64,000 nucleotides of DNA from Streptomyces caatingaensis (GTDB lineage Bacteria; Actinomycetota; Actinomycetes; Streptomycetales; Streptomycetaceae): assembly GCF_001187435.1 (NCBI RefSeq), contig NZ_LFXA01000018.1:738397-802396 (forward strand), given 5' to 3'. The notes beneath the pieces are model-generated. The model searched no databases, was not told where the DNA came from, and was given only the letters and a program-made list of their open reading frames with translations. Below, piece after piece: positions 36,030 through 44,297 of the stretch (its first letter is position 1; every line of letters starts with the position of its first letter). Both the position numbers and the translations under genes were made by a program.

Positions 36030-36294
36030 GGGCTCGTAACTCTCGGTTCGGTGCGGTGCGGGCCGTGCGCCGCGCGGGCGCGGGCCTGCCCTCCATTCTC
36101 CCGACCGGGTCGCCTGAACCAAGCCGCGCGGACGATCCCGTGACGAGCATCACTTACCGGTGAAACCCGCCAAACCGCCCCCGGTCGGCTTTGTGACGCG
36201 CGTCCATGCCGATTCCGGCGGGCTGGGCTAACGTCGCGGTGTTCTTACGCGTAGCCGATTTCTGTTCCTGTCCCCATCCCTTCAGGGAGTGCCG

Positions 36295-36894
36295 ATGGCC
36301 ACCGCCGCAGTAGCCGCCCCCCGGACCGGTACGGTCCTCGCCGATCTCCTGCCCGTCCCGTCCGCGTCCGCCCGGGTGCGGGACGCGGCCCTCGTCGTCG
36401 GCGGCGCGGTGCTCACCGGCGTCGCCGCGCAGCTGACCGTCCCGGTGCCGGGCTCGCCGGTGCCGGTCAGCGGTCAGACCTTCGCGGCCCTCCTCGTGGG
36501 CACGGCGCTCGGCGCCCGCCGGGGCTTCCTCTCCCTCGCGCTCTACGCCGCCGCGGGTGTCGCGGGCATGCCGTGGTTCGCGGAGGCGAAGTCCGGGGCG
36601 GCGTTCCCCTCCTTCGGCTACGTCCTCGGCATGCTGCTGGCCGCCACGGTCGTCGGTGCCCTCGCCCGCCGCGGCGGCGACCGCTCCGTGCTCCGCACCG
36701 CCGGGACGATGGCGCTGGGCTCCGCGGTCGTCTACGCGGTCGGGGTGCCGTATCTGGCGCTGGCCCTGCACATGCCGCTCTCGCAGGCGGTGGCGGTCGG
36801 TCTGACGCCGTTCCTGATCGGGGACGTGCTGAAGGCGGCCCTCGCCATGGGTGCCCTCCCGGCGGCGAGGAAGTGGCTGGAGCGGCGCGGCTGA
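36295..36894 (+). CDS. bioY: Biotin transporter substrate-binding (S) subunit
   Basis: 199-residue membrane protein, S component of an ECF biotin uptake system or solitary BioY. ATG 36295 has GGGAG at 36285-36289. Six helices with the BioY pattern VGGAVLTGVAAQLTVPVPGSPVPVSGQTFAALLVGTALGARRG (loop that closes the biotin pocket), YAAAGVAGMPWFAEAKSG, SFGYVLGMLLAA and FLIGDVLKAALA. No bioM/bioN genes adjacent, so it may work alone or with a shared energising module. Followed by a perfect hairpin. Confidence 0.94.
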   Translation: MATAAVAAPRTGTVLADLLPVPSASARVRDAALVVGGAVLTGVAAQLTVPVPGSPVPVSGQTFAALLVGTALGARRGFLSLALYAAAGVAGMPWFAEAKSGAAFPSFGYVLGMLLAATVVGALARRGGDRSVLRTAGTMALGSAVVYAVGVPYLALALHMPLSQAVAVGLTPFLIGDVLKAALAMGALPAARKWLERRG

Positions 36895-36915
36895 GCCCGC
36901 CCGTCCCGCACGCAC

Positions 36916-36950
36916 CGTGGGCCCGCGCTCCTGCCGAGCGCGGGCCCACG
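36916..36950 (+). terminator. Terminator of bioY
   Basis: Perfect 15-bp stem (36916-36930 with 36936-36950), 5-base loop; also lies downstream of the convergent Uma2 relic. Confidence 0.8.
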
Positions 36951-36961
36951 GCTGTCCGGCG

Positions 36962-37329
36962 CTAGCGTTCGTAACGCGGCAGGTCCTTGGTGGGCATGTC
37001 CCCGCCGAGGTGGTCGGGGAGGGGGACCGGCTCGCCGTACTCGCCCTGGGTGATCGGGCCCAGTCGCTGCCGCAGCCCGCGCACGGTGAGGGCGTGCCGC
37101 CGTCGTGGTGCGGGGGACATCAAGAGAGTTCCTCGGATGATCTCGACCCGGAGGTCGCTCAGCTTCTCGATCTGATCGGCGATCTCACGAGGACCGCCCT
37201 GGAGCCGCGGCATGAGCGACGCAGCTCGCCCGGCTCCGCCTGCTCCTCCGGCTCGGCCTGCGGCTCAGGACCGTAGGGCCGGTACGCGTCCGGAGAGGTG
37301 TACTCGTAGTGAACGGGCTGCGCGGACAT
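36962..37329 (-). pseudogene. Uma2-family (DUF820) endonuclease remnant, frameshifted and truncated
   Basis: Two overlapping pieces in different frames. From ATG 37329 (AAGGAG 6 nt upstream): MSAQPVHYEYTSPDAYRPYG..., an Uma2-like N-terminus running to a stop at 37159. From about 37213 in another frame: EKLSDLRVEIIRGTLLMSPAPRRRHALTVRGLRQRLGP, the first strand/helix of the Uma2 nuclease fold. This jumps straight to a typical Uma2 C-terminus (GEPVPLPDHLGGDMPTKDLPRYER). The middle 60-80 residues with the PD-(D/E)XK catalytic core are absent. Intact Uma2 proteins are about 190 residues. A decaying gene. Confidence 0.75.
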
Positions 37330-37519
37330 GCTCACTCCTTCCCTGGTACTGCCCAGTCCGCCCCGTGCCGGAGTGCGGTGCCCCGACGCCGTGCGGCCGA
37401 CCGCAGGGGCGAACGTGATCTCGATGCCGCGCGCGACCGGCTTTGGCGCCGAGCTGCCCGTCCCGGTGCAGCCGTGCCCGTCGCGCGATGCTTCCCGCCC
37501 TCCTGACGACCGGAAACGC

Positions 37520-37567
37520 ACGACCGCCCGGTCCGGACCCGAACAGGGGCGCGGACCGGGCGGTCGT
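37520..37567 (-). terminator. Terminator of the third permease gene
   Basis: Perfect 16-bp stem (37520-37535 with 37552-37567), 16-base loop, just downstream of the permease stop. Confidence 0.85.
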
Positions 37568-37580
37568 ACGGAGCCTCCGG

Positions 37581-39026
37581 CTACTTCGCCGCCGCGCCCC
37601 GCCGCCTGCGGTCGAGGACCAGCCCGATCGCCAGCACGAACACGGCGACCAGCACCGACAGCAGCACCTGCTCCCGGTTGTCACCCCCGTCGTACACCAT
37701 GTAGCCGAGCACGAAGAGAATCATCCCGATCGTGGCCCACGTCAGATACGGGAACAGCCACATCCGCACGACGAGCTTCTCCGGCGCCTCCCGCAGCGTG
37801 ATGCCCCGCATCCGCAGCTGCGTGAAGCAGATCACCAGCCACACGAACAGGGCCACGGCACCCGAGGAGTTGAGGAGGAACTTGAAGACCGTGTCCGGCC
37901 ACACGTAGTTGAAGAAGACCGAAAGGAAGCCGAAGACGACCGAGCCGAGGATCGCCGCCTGCGGCACGCCCCGCTTGTTGACGCGGGCGAAGGACGCCGG
38001 CGCGTCACCACGCTGCCCGAGCGAGAAGGCCATGCGGGAGGCCGTGTACAGGCCGGAGTTGAGGCAGGAGAGGACGGCGGTCAGGACGATGACGTTCATG
38101 ACCTGCCCGGCGTGCGGGATGCCGATCGAGTTCAGCGCCGCGACGTAACTGCCGTCCTTGACGATCGACTTGGAGTCCCACGGCAGCAGCGTGACGACGA
38201 CGAAGATCGAGCCGAGGTAGAAGACCGCGATGCGCCAGATCACGCTGTTGGTCGCCTGCCGCACCGCCCGCTGCGGGTTCTCCGACTCGCCCGCGGCCAG
38301 GGTGACGATCTCGCTGCCCATGAAGGAGAAGACGACCATCAGCACGCCGGTGAGGATCGCCCCGGCGCCGTTGGGCAGGAAGCCGCCGTGGTCGGTGAGG
38401 TGGGCCAGCCCGGCGCCCTCGTTGTCCGAGCCGGGCAGGACGCCGAAGACCGCGAGCCCGCCGAGGACCACGAACGCCCCGATGGCGACGACCTTGATGC
38501 CCGCGAACCAGAACTCGAACTCGCCGTAGGAGCTCACCGACGCCAGATTGGTCGCGGTGAGCACCACCATGACGAGCAGTGCCCAGGCCCACTTGGGGAC
38601 CGCCGGGACCCAGCCGTTGAGGATGCCGGCGCCCGCCGTCGCCTCGACGGCCAGCACGACGACCCAGAAGAACCAGTAGAGCCAGCCGATCGTGAAGCCG
38701 GCCCAGCGGCCCAGGCCCCGGTCCGCGTAGGCGGAGAAGGAGCCCGAGGTCGGGTTGGCGGCGGCCATCTCGCCGAGCATCCGCATCACGAGGACGACCA
38801 GCGCGCCCACCAGGGCGTAGGAGACGAGGATGCCGGGACCCGCCGCGGCGATGCCGGAACCCGAACCCACGAAGAGGCCGGCGCCGATCACGCCACCGAT
38901 GGCGATCATGGAGAGGTGGCGGTTCTTGAGCCCGGCCTTGAGGCCGTCACCACCCGTGGCCACGGCGTCGGCTGCGGGATCACCGGACGTCGACGCCTTT
39001 GTCACGGTCGGCGGTATCGCGCTCAT
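37581..39026 (-). CDS. APC-family amino-acid permease 3
   Basis: 481 residues from ATG 39026, with AAAGGAA 8-9 nt upstream. DGLKAGLKNRHLSMIAIGGVIGAGLFVGSGSGIAAAGPG opens the first helix. RMLGEMAAANPTSGSFSAYADRGLGRWAGF, YGEFEFWFAGIKVVAI and FMGSEIVTLAAGESENP are the paralogous landmarks; the helix-6 motif reads FMGSEI where copies 1 and 2 read YGGLET/FGGLEV. That change in the substrate-binding stretch suggests a different amino-acid preference. Confidence 0.94.
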   Translation of the reverse strand: MSAIPPTVTKASTSGDPAADAVATGGDGLKAGLKNRHLSMIAIGGVIGAGLFVGSGSGIAAAGPGILVSYALVGALVVLVMRMLGEMAAANPTSGSFSAYADRGLGRWAGFTIGWLYWFFWVVVLAVEATAGAGILNGWVPAVPKWAWALLVMVVLTATNLASVSSYGEFEFWFAGIKVVAIGAFVVLGGLAVFGVLPGSDNEGAGLAHLTDHGGFLPNGAGAILTGVLMVVFSFMGSEIVTLAAGESENPQRAVRQATNSVIWRIAVFYLGSIFVVVTLLPWDSKSIVKDGSYVAALNSIGIPHAGQVMNVIVLTAVLSCLNSGLYTASRMAFSLGQRGDAPASFARVNKRGVPQAAILGSVVFGFLSVFFNYVWPDTVFKFLLNSSGAVALFVWLVICFTQLRMRGITLREAPEKLVVRMWLFPYLTWATIGMILFVLGYMVYDGGDNREQVLLSVLVAVFVLAIGLVLDRRRRGAAAK

Positions 39027-39189
39027 GGACAGTTCCTTTGTTTCTCGGGGCACTCGGGTCACGAGTCCCCGCATTAGAACTTCATCAAGGCTTATTTCGG
39101 AAGACCCGAATCCATATCGTTGCCTTTACGGAGGGTGACCCCGTCGCCCGGTGCTGTGAGCGGCCCCGGGGCATGCCACACTCGGACGC

Positions 39190-39678
39190 ATGCGCGTGTA
39201 CCTCGGCTCCGACCATGCCGGTTACGAACTCAAGTCCCACCTCGTCGAGTGGCTCAAGGCCCACGGGCACGAGCCCGTCGACTGCGGTCCCCACATCTAC
39301 GACGCCCAGGACGACTACCCGCCGTTCTGCCTGCGCGCCGCCGAGCGGACGGCCGCGGACGAGGGCAGCCTCGGCATCGTCATCGGCGGCTCCGGCAACG
39401 GCGAGCAGATCGCCGCGAACAAGGTCAAGGGCGTCCGCGCCGCGCTCGCCTGGAGCGAGCAGACCGCCGCGCTGGGCCGGGAGCACAACGACGCCAACGT
39501 GATCGCCGTCGGCGCCCGGATGCACTCGCAGGAGGAGGCGACCAAGTTCGTCGAGGTCTTCCTCGGTACGCCGTACTCCGGTGAGGAGCGTCACACCCGC
39601 CGCATCGAGATGCTCGGCCGCTACGAGACCACCGGCGAGCTCCCCGCGATCCCGGCGCACCACCCGCAGCAGGACTGA
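39190..39678 (+). CDS. rpiB: Ribose-5-phosphate isomerase B
   Basis: 162-residue RpiB, interconverting ribose 5-phosphate and ribulose 5-phosphate in the pentose phosphate pathway. MRVYLGSDHAGYELK binds phosphate. The segment IGGSGNGEQIAANKVKG carries E72 where E. coli RpiB has its catalytic Cys; as in the mycobacterial enzyme, this Glu is expected to be the base. No ribosome site. CACACT 7 bases before the ATG could be the -10 of a leaderless promoter. A perfect hairpin follows. Confidence 0.96.
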   Translation: MRVYLGSDHAGYELKSHLVEWLKAHGHEPVDCGPHIYDAQDDYPPFCLRAAERTAADEGSLGIVIGGSGNGEQIAANKVKGVRAALAWSEQTAALGREHNDANVIAVGARMHSQEEATKFVEVFLGTPYSGEERHTRRIEMLGRYETTGELPAIPAHHPQQD

Positions 39679-39693
39679 TCCCTCCCGACGCCC

Positions 39694-39720
39694 GGGCCCG
39701 CCGCACGACGCGGCGGGCCC
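39694..39720 (+). terminator. Terminator of rpiB
   Basis: Perfect 11-bp GC stem (39694-39704 with 39710-39720), between rpiB and the glycosylase gene. Confidence 0.7.
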
Positions 39721-39758
39721 CCGTCGTTCCGGCCCGCCTCCCCGCTTAAGGACCTCCG

Positions 39759-40568
39759 ATGCCCGAAGGGCACACGATCCACCGCCTGGCCGCCGACCAC
39801 CACGCGCTCTTCGCGGACCGCCCCGTCCGGGCGACGAGCCCGCAGGGCAAGTTCTCCGACGGCGCGGCCCTGGTCGACGGCCGGCCGCTCGCCGCGGCCG
39901 AGGCCCACGGCAAGCACCTCTTCCTCGGCTTCGACGCCGTCGGCTGGATCCACGTCCACCTCGGGCTCTTCGGCAAGTACCGCCTCGGCACCGCCCCCGC
40001 GCCCCCGGCGACCGACACCGTCCGGCTGCGCCTGGCCACCGCCGACGCCTACGCCGACCTGCGCGGGCCCACCGCGTGCGCGCTGCTGACCGACGGCGAG
40101 AAGCAGGCGATACACGACCGGCTCGGCCCCGATCCGCTGCGCGCGGACGAGGACCCCGAGCCCGCGTGGCGGCGCGTCTCCCGCAGCCGCACCAGCGTCG
40201 CCGCCCTCCTGATGGACCAGAAGGTGATCTCCGGCGTCGGGAACGTCTACCGGGCCGAGGTCCTCTTCCGGCACGGAATCGACCCGTATCGCCTGGGCCG
40301 TGACCTCACCCGGTCCGAATGGGACGCGATCTGGGCGGACTTGGTCGCGTTGATGCGCGAGGGCGTCCGCACCAACCGCATCGACACCGTCCGCCCCGAG
40401 CACACCCCCGAGGCCATGAACCGCCCGCCGCGCGTGGACGACCACGGCGGCGAGGTCTACGTCTACCGCCGCGCCGGCCTGCCCTGCCACCTGTGCGGCA
40501 GCGAGATCCGCACCGCCGGCCTCGCCGCCCGCAACCTCTTCTGGTGCCCGGGGTGCCAGCGCCGCTGA
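39759..40568 (+). CDS. Fpg/Nei-family DNA glycosylase (endonuclease VIII-like)
   Basis: 269-residue bifunctional DNA glycosylase/AP lyase removing oxidised bases. N-terminal MPEGHTIHR supplies the catalytic Pro2 and Glu3. The H2TH region is SRTSVAALLMDQKVISGVGNVYRAEVLF. The C-terminal zinc finger CHLCGSEI...FWCPGCQ is complete. The PEGHTIHR start, rather than PELPEVE, points to the Nei/Nei2 branch instead of MutM. ATG 39759, following rpiB after a terminator. Confidence 0.93.
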   Translation: MPEGHTIHRLAADHHALFADRPVRATSPQGKFSDGAALVDGRPLAAAEAHGKHLFLGFDAVGWIHVHLGLFGKYRLGTAPAPPATDTVRLRLATADAYADLRGPTACALLTDGEKQAIHDRLGPDPLRADEDPEPAWRRVSRSRTSVAALLMDQKVISGVGNVYRAEVLFRHGIDPYRLGRDLTRSEWDAIWADLVALMREGVRTNRIDTVRPEHTPEAMNRPPRVDDHGGEVYVYRRAGLPCHLCGSEIRTAGLAARNLFWCPGCQRR

Positions 40569-40874
40569 CCGGCCGGCCGCCGGGGGCGCCACCGGCCCGC
40601 GCGCACAGGGCAGTTGGCGCGCCGCCCGCACCCCACGCGCGGCGCCGGGCTCCTATGCGTGGCAGGCGGCCCGCGCCGTCCCTTTCGTCCCCGCGATGGC
40701 CGAACGACGGCGCGGCCTGGCCGATTCCGCCGCGGTACAGGCATGCGGACCCGCGTATAACCGATCAGGCGGACGCCTTTCGCATAGGGTTGCTCCCCAG
40801 GTGCCCTGCGGGCAGCCGTGTCGGCGCGGCGTGAATCGACGCGCCGCCGAATGGGTGGATAAGGTCCCGAAGCA
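40569..40874. other. Intergenic region upstream of the PP2C phosphatase
   Basis: 306 bases without a gene. Contains TAGGGT near 40786 (GCATAGGGTTGC), a plausible -10 for the phosphatase about 85 bases before its ATG. No repeats seen. Confidence 0.45.
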
Positions 40875-42020
40875 ATGACTGGCGGTGCGGAGACCCCGAC
40901 GGCCCGGATGCGCAAAGCACTGCACCGGGTCCGCACGAGCGTGCGCAAGGCGGGGGTCGACTACTTCCGCGGCGACGGCTCCGACTGGCTCGCCCTGACC
41001 GCCCTGTTGCTCTCCGTCCCCGCCCTCGCCATTGGCACCATCGCCCAGCCCGAGTGGTGCGCCCCCGCCAGCCTCGTCCTGCCGATCGTCGCCGGCGGAC
41101 TGCTCCTGCGCCCCGCCAGTCTCCTCGGCCTCTACGCCGCCTCGGCCACCGCCCTCATCGTCGAGTCCGCCGTCCTCGACCCCTACGCCTACGGGGCCGA
41201 CCGCGTCACCCCCGGCACCATCCTCGTCGTCGCCGCCGTCGGCTTCCTCGGGCTGCTCATCGCCCAGTTCCGCAGCCGCGTCGGCGTGCCCTGGCGGCGC
41301 GGCGGGACGATGCTGTTCGACCTGCGCGAACGCATCCGCGTCCAGAGCAAGCTGCCCAAACTCCCGCGCGGCTGGCACCGCGAGATGGCCCTGCGCCCGG
41401 CCGGCGGCCAGTCCTTCTCCGGCGACTTCGTCGTCGCCGCCCGCACCAACGGCGGCCGCACCCTGGAGGTCGTCCTCACCGACGTCTCCGGCAAGGGCAT
41501 GGACGCCGCCTCCCGCGCCCTGCTGCTCTCCGGCGCCTTCGGCGGGCTGCTGGGCTCGCTGCCGCCGCACTCCTTCCTCCCCGCCGCCAACGGCTACCTC
41601 CTGCGCCAGGACTGGGACGAGGGCTTCGCCACCTCCGTCCACCTCGTCCTCGACCTCGACAGCGGCGACTACGAACTCTTCTCCGCCGGCCACGTCCCCG
41701 GACTCCACCTCAGCGCGGGCACCGGACGCTGGGAGGAGAAGGCCGCCGAAGGACCCCTCCTCGGCGTCTACGACGGCGCCGAATTCCACTCCGTGAAGGG
41801 CCGGCTGCGCCCCGGCGACGTCCTGATGCTCTTCACCGACGGCCTCGTGGAAACGGCCGAACGGGAACTCACCGAGGGCATGGACCGGCTCACCGGCGCC
41901 GCCGACCGCTACGTCACCACCGGATTCGCGGGCGCCGCCTGGCATTTGATCGAAGCGGTCGCCAAGGACGTCAACGACGACCGGGCCCTGCTGCTCATCT
42001 GCCGCGACCGGCGCGACTGA
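40875..42020 (+). CDS. Membrane-anchored PP2C-family (SpoIIE-like) serine phosphatase
   Basis: 381 residues. Residues about 35-130 carry several membrane helices (WLALTALLLSVPALAIGTI, LVLPIVAGGLLL, LGLYAASATALIVES, ILVVAAVGFLGLLIAQF). A cytoplasmic SpoIIE/PP2C-like phosphatase domain starts near 165 (HREMALRPAGGQSFSGDFVVAA), with metal-binding DVSGKGMDAASRALLL, LFSAGHVPGLHL, MLFTDGLVETAERE and DVNDDRALLLI. It probably dephosphorylates an anti-sigma-factor antagonist in a Streptomyces partner-switching cascade. No kinase or antagonist gene adjacent, so its partner is unknown. Confidence 0.92.
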   Translation: MTGGAETPTARMRKALHRVRTSVRKAGVDYFRGDGSDWLALTALLLSVPALAIGTIAQPEWCAPASLVLPIVAGGLLLRPASLLGLYAASATALIVESAVLDPYAYGADRVTPGTILVVAAVGFLGLLIAQFRSRVGVPWRRGGTMLFDLRERIRVQSKLPKLPRGWHREMALRPAGGQSFSGDFVVAARTNGGRTLEVVLTDVSGKGMDAASRALLLSGAFGGLLGSLPPHSFLPAANGYLLRQDWDEGFATSVHLVLDLDSGDYELFSAGHVPGLHLSAGTGRWEEKAAEGPLLGVYDGAEFHSVKGRLRPGDVLMLFTDGLVETAERELTEGMDRLTGAADRYVTTGFAGAAWHLIEAVAKDVNDDRALLLICRDRRD

Positions 42021-42059
42021 ACGCGGCGCCTTCCCTCCCCGGCGTCCCCTCTCGCGCGC

Positions 42060-43238
42060 TCAGGCGTCCGGACGCGCGGATCCCGCCGCCTCCGCCGCCC
42101 CGGGCGAGCGGCCTTCCGGCGCGGATCCCGCCCTGCCCGCGGCGACCGCCGCCCGCCCGGCCGGCGCCGGGTCGCGGAAGGCCCAGTCCATCCGCGGCTC
42201 GACGACGGGGCGGAACACCCGCCGTACCGGGGCGGAGCACAGCACGGTGACCAGGGCGACGGCGAGCACCGAGACCAGGACCTCGCCCAGCGGGCCCCGG
42301 ATCCAGGAGTACAGGTCGTACCACTCGCGCCAGCGCGAGATCTTGATCACGAAGCCGTGCAGCAGGAAGCCGTACATGGTGCCCGTGCCCAGGGCCGTGA
42401 ACCAGGTGCGCCGGCGCGGCACCCAGGCGAGGAACCCCACCGTCAGCGCGGCCGCGCACAGGGAGAGCGCCAGGACCATCACCGGCGCCGTCCACAGCGG
42501 CTCGCGCAGGCTCTGGACGCTGGAGTTCCGGTAGAACCAGCCGCTGTCCAGCCGCGGTGCCAGGACGTACGCGGTGACCACCGCGCAGGCGAACAGCGGC
42601 ACCGCGGCGATCCGCACCCACCGGCGCCGCAGCAGCACGAAGTGGCGATGTTCCAGCCGCAGTCCGATCACGAAGAACGGCAGCAGCTGCATGACCCGCA
42701 TCAGGTCGAACTCGCTCCCGACCTCGCGCGTCGCGGCCGCCATCACCGCGATCGCGAAGGCGACGGGGACGGGCCACCGGATCGTCCGCCAGACCGGCGT
42801 GGTCAGCCGCCAGACGAACAGCGCGGCCAGGAACCAGTTGAGGTACCACGGTTCCAGCAGCGTGAACGGGTCCGGCTCCGCGTCCTTCTCGAAGAGGTGC
42901 TGGAACTCGATATAGGCGATCTGGAACAGCAGATACGGCACCAGCACGCTCGTGATCAGCCGCTTGAGCTTCGGCGGGCTCAGGTCGAAGCCCCGCGAGA
43001 AATAGCCGGATATCAGCACGAACGCCGGCATGTGGAACGTGTAGACCGTCAGGTAGAGCGCCGTCGCGGCCCGGCCGGTGTGGGTCAGCGGCTCCCACGC
43101 GTGGCCGAGCACCACCAGCACGATGGCGAGGTACTTCGCGTTGTCGAAGAACGGGTCGCGCGCCTTGGCGCCGGCCGGCCCCGGTTGCGGGGGGACCGTG
43201 GCCACGGAGCGAGCCGGGGACGGGGCTGTGGGGGGCAT
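42060..43238 (-). CDS. Acyltransferase family 3 membrane protein
   Basis: 392-residue integral membrane O-acyltransferase (PF01757 type), modifying a cell-surface or secreted sugar. ATG 43238 is preferred: TAAGGT lies 7 bases upstream (43251-43246) as in leaderless promoters, though GTG 43247 is also in frame. About ten helices. Family landmarks: RDPFFDNAKYLAIVLVVLGHAWEPL with the conserved His in helix 1, TFHMPAFVLISGYFSRG, and the Arg/His-bearing helices after. Proline/alanine-rich cytoplasmic ends at both termini. Acceptor unknown. Confidence 0.9.
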   Translation of the reverse strand: MPPTAPSPARSVATVPPQPGPAGAKARDPFFDNAKYLAIVLVVLGHAWEPLTHTGRAATALYLTVYTFHMPAFVLISGYFSRGFDLSPPKLKRLITSVLVPYLLFQIAYIEFQHLFEKDAEPDPFTLLEPWYLNWFLAALFVWRLTTPVWRTIRWPVPVAFAIAVMAAATREVGSEFDLMRVMQLLPFFVIGLRLEHRHFVLLRRRWVRIAAVPLFACAVVTAYVLAPRLDSGWFYRNSSVQSLREPLWTAPVMVLALSLCAAALTVGFLAWVPRRRTWFTALGTGTMYGFLLHGFVIKISRWREWYDLYSWIRGPLGEVLVSVLAVALVTVLCSAPVRRVFRPVVEPRMDWAFRDPAPAGRAAVAAGRAGSAPEGRSPGAAEAAGSARPDA

Positions 43239-43311
43239 TGGAGGCACCTTAGCCGCGCGAGGTAAAGCGGTGGCAAGGGCTCCGGTTCGCCCGTGCCCCG
43301 GAGCGGGCCCC

Positions 43312-43395
43312 GCGGCGGTCTCGGCGGCGGTTCCCGCAGCGGCCCCTGCGGCAGTCCTCGCGGCGGTCCCCGTGGCGGTCTCCGGGGCGGCCGGA
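43312..43395. repeat. Twelve-base tandem repeat (minisatellite)
   Basis: Seven consecutive 12-base units, consensus GCGGCGGTCCCC (GCGGCGGTCTCG, GCGGCGGTTCCC, GCAGCGGCCCCT, GCGGCAGTCCTC, GCGGCGGTCCCC, GTGGCGGTCTCC, GGGGCGGCCGGA), in the gap upstream of the acyltransferase gene. No gene is supported on either strand. Confidence 0.75.
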
Positions 43396-43547
43396 AACCG
43401 ACCCCCCGAAGGACCGGACCATGCTCCGATACATCGTCATGACCCCTGCAACGAGGCCCAGTTGATGGCACGATGGTGCGGTGGGGGTCTGCGGGACGGC
43501 GCCTCCGGGGCCGGGCCAGGTGTCTTCGACCGAGGGTGTGATCAGTT

Positions 43548-43742
43548 GTGGCCATATCGGTGTCAGCGGTGGTGCTCTTGGCGATCATCCTGGTGGTGAT
43601 GATCCGGGGCGGGAAGATGAAGACGGGGCCGGCGATCGTCGCGGCGCTCTTCGGGTTCTTCCTGGCCTCGTCGGGGATGGCGCCGTCGATCCACCGCTTC
43701 CTCAACTCGATCGCCCAGACGATCAACGGCATCAAACTGTGA
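43548..43742 (+). CDS. Small hydrophobic membrane protein
   Basis: 64 residues from GTG 43548 with GAGGGTG about 10 nt upstream. One strong helix at the N-terminus (SVSAVVLLAIILVVMI), a basic turn GGKMKTG, a second helix (PAIVAALFGFFLASSGM), then an amphipathic tail (IHRFLNSIAQTINGIKL). No family recognised. Clean coding composition and the following hairpin support a real gene. It lies immediately upstream of the tRNA-Gly gene on the opposite strand. Confidence 0.75.
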   Translation: MAISVSAVVLLAIILVVMIRGGKMKTGPAIVAALFGFFLASSGMAPSIHRFLNSIAQTINGIKL

Positions 43743-43787
43743 GCCGCCGCCGGGCCGTTCGGGAACCGTGAGCCGCCCCGGACGGCG

Positions 43788-43817
43788 GAACGCCCCCGGC
43801 CGGAGCCGGGGGCGTTC
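43788..43817. terminator. Terminator shared by the small membrane gene and tRNA-Gly
   Basis: Perfect 13-bp stem (43788-43800 with 43805-43817), 4-base loop, lying downstream of both converging genes. Confidence 0.85.
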
Positions 43818-43822
43818 GGAAG

Positions 43823-43893
43823 AGCGGGCGACGGGAATCGAACCCGCGTAGCCAGTTTGGAAGACTGGGGCTCTACCATTGAGCTACGCCCGC
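43823..43893 (-). tRNA. tRNA-Gly (anticodon TCC)
   Basis: 71-nt cloverleaf: acceptor GCGGGCG/CGCCCGC with discriminator T, D arm GCTCAATGGTAGAGC, anticodon stem CCAGT/ACTGG with loop CTTCCAA (anticodon TCC), T arm CGGGTTCGATTCCCG. CCA is not encoded. Confidence 0.97.
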
Positions 43894-43987
43894 GCGCGCC
43901 GTCGGCGCCCCTCGGGGCGCGGCACTGACGTGCATCGTAGCGGGTCGGCCCCCCTCGCCGCACACCCCGGTCCCCCTCGCGTTCCAC

Positions 43988-44023
43988 GAGGCCGTCCGCA
44001 AGGTCGTCCGCGAGGTCATCCGC
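43988..44023. repeat. Three-copy twelve-base tandem repeat
   Basis: GAGGCCGTCCGC, AAGGTCGTCCGC, GAGGTCATCCGC in tandem between the two tRNA genes. Degenerate and non-coding. Confidence 0.55.
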
Positions 44024-44059
44024 AGGTCAAACATCGGGCCGCCACCCCCGGCGGGCATG

Positions 44060-44065
44060 TACCCT
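44060..44065 (+). promoter_or_regulatory. -10 element of tRNA-Pro promoter
   Basis: TACCCT, 14 bases before the 5' end of tRNA-Pro. Confidence 0.5.
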
Positions 44066-44079
44066 ACGACTCGCACCGA

Positions 44080-44156
44080 CGGGGTGTGGCGCAGCTTGGT
44101 AGCGCGTCCGCTTTGGGAGCGGAAGGTCGTCGGTTCGAATCCGGCCACCCCGACCA
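44080..44156 (+). tRNA. tRNA-Pro (anticodon TGG)
   Basis: 77-nt gene with encoded CCA. Acceptor CGGGGTG/CACCCCG, D arm GCGCAGCTTGGTAGCGC, anticodon arm TCCGC-TTTGGGA-GCGGA (anticodon TGG), T arm TCGGTTCGAATCCGG. It precedes tig on the same strand by about 140 bases. Confidence 0.97.
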
Positions 44157-44297
44157 TCAAGATCACCTTGTGGGGCTCATCCCGCGTGCGGTTACTATGC
44201 AAGCTGCGCGTCTGTGTCTCTACTACCGGGCGCGATCCGCTGGACCTCAGCAGAGGCCTCGCAGAAAACCCGAAGTCAGCCCCAAGGAGACCGAACC

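Noticed and set aside
44157..44297. Riboswitch or leader RNA before tig
   Set aside because: No conserved aptamer pattern visible; the stretch is a plain promoter/leader between tRNA-Pro and tig.
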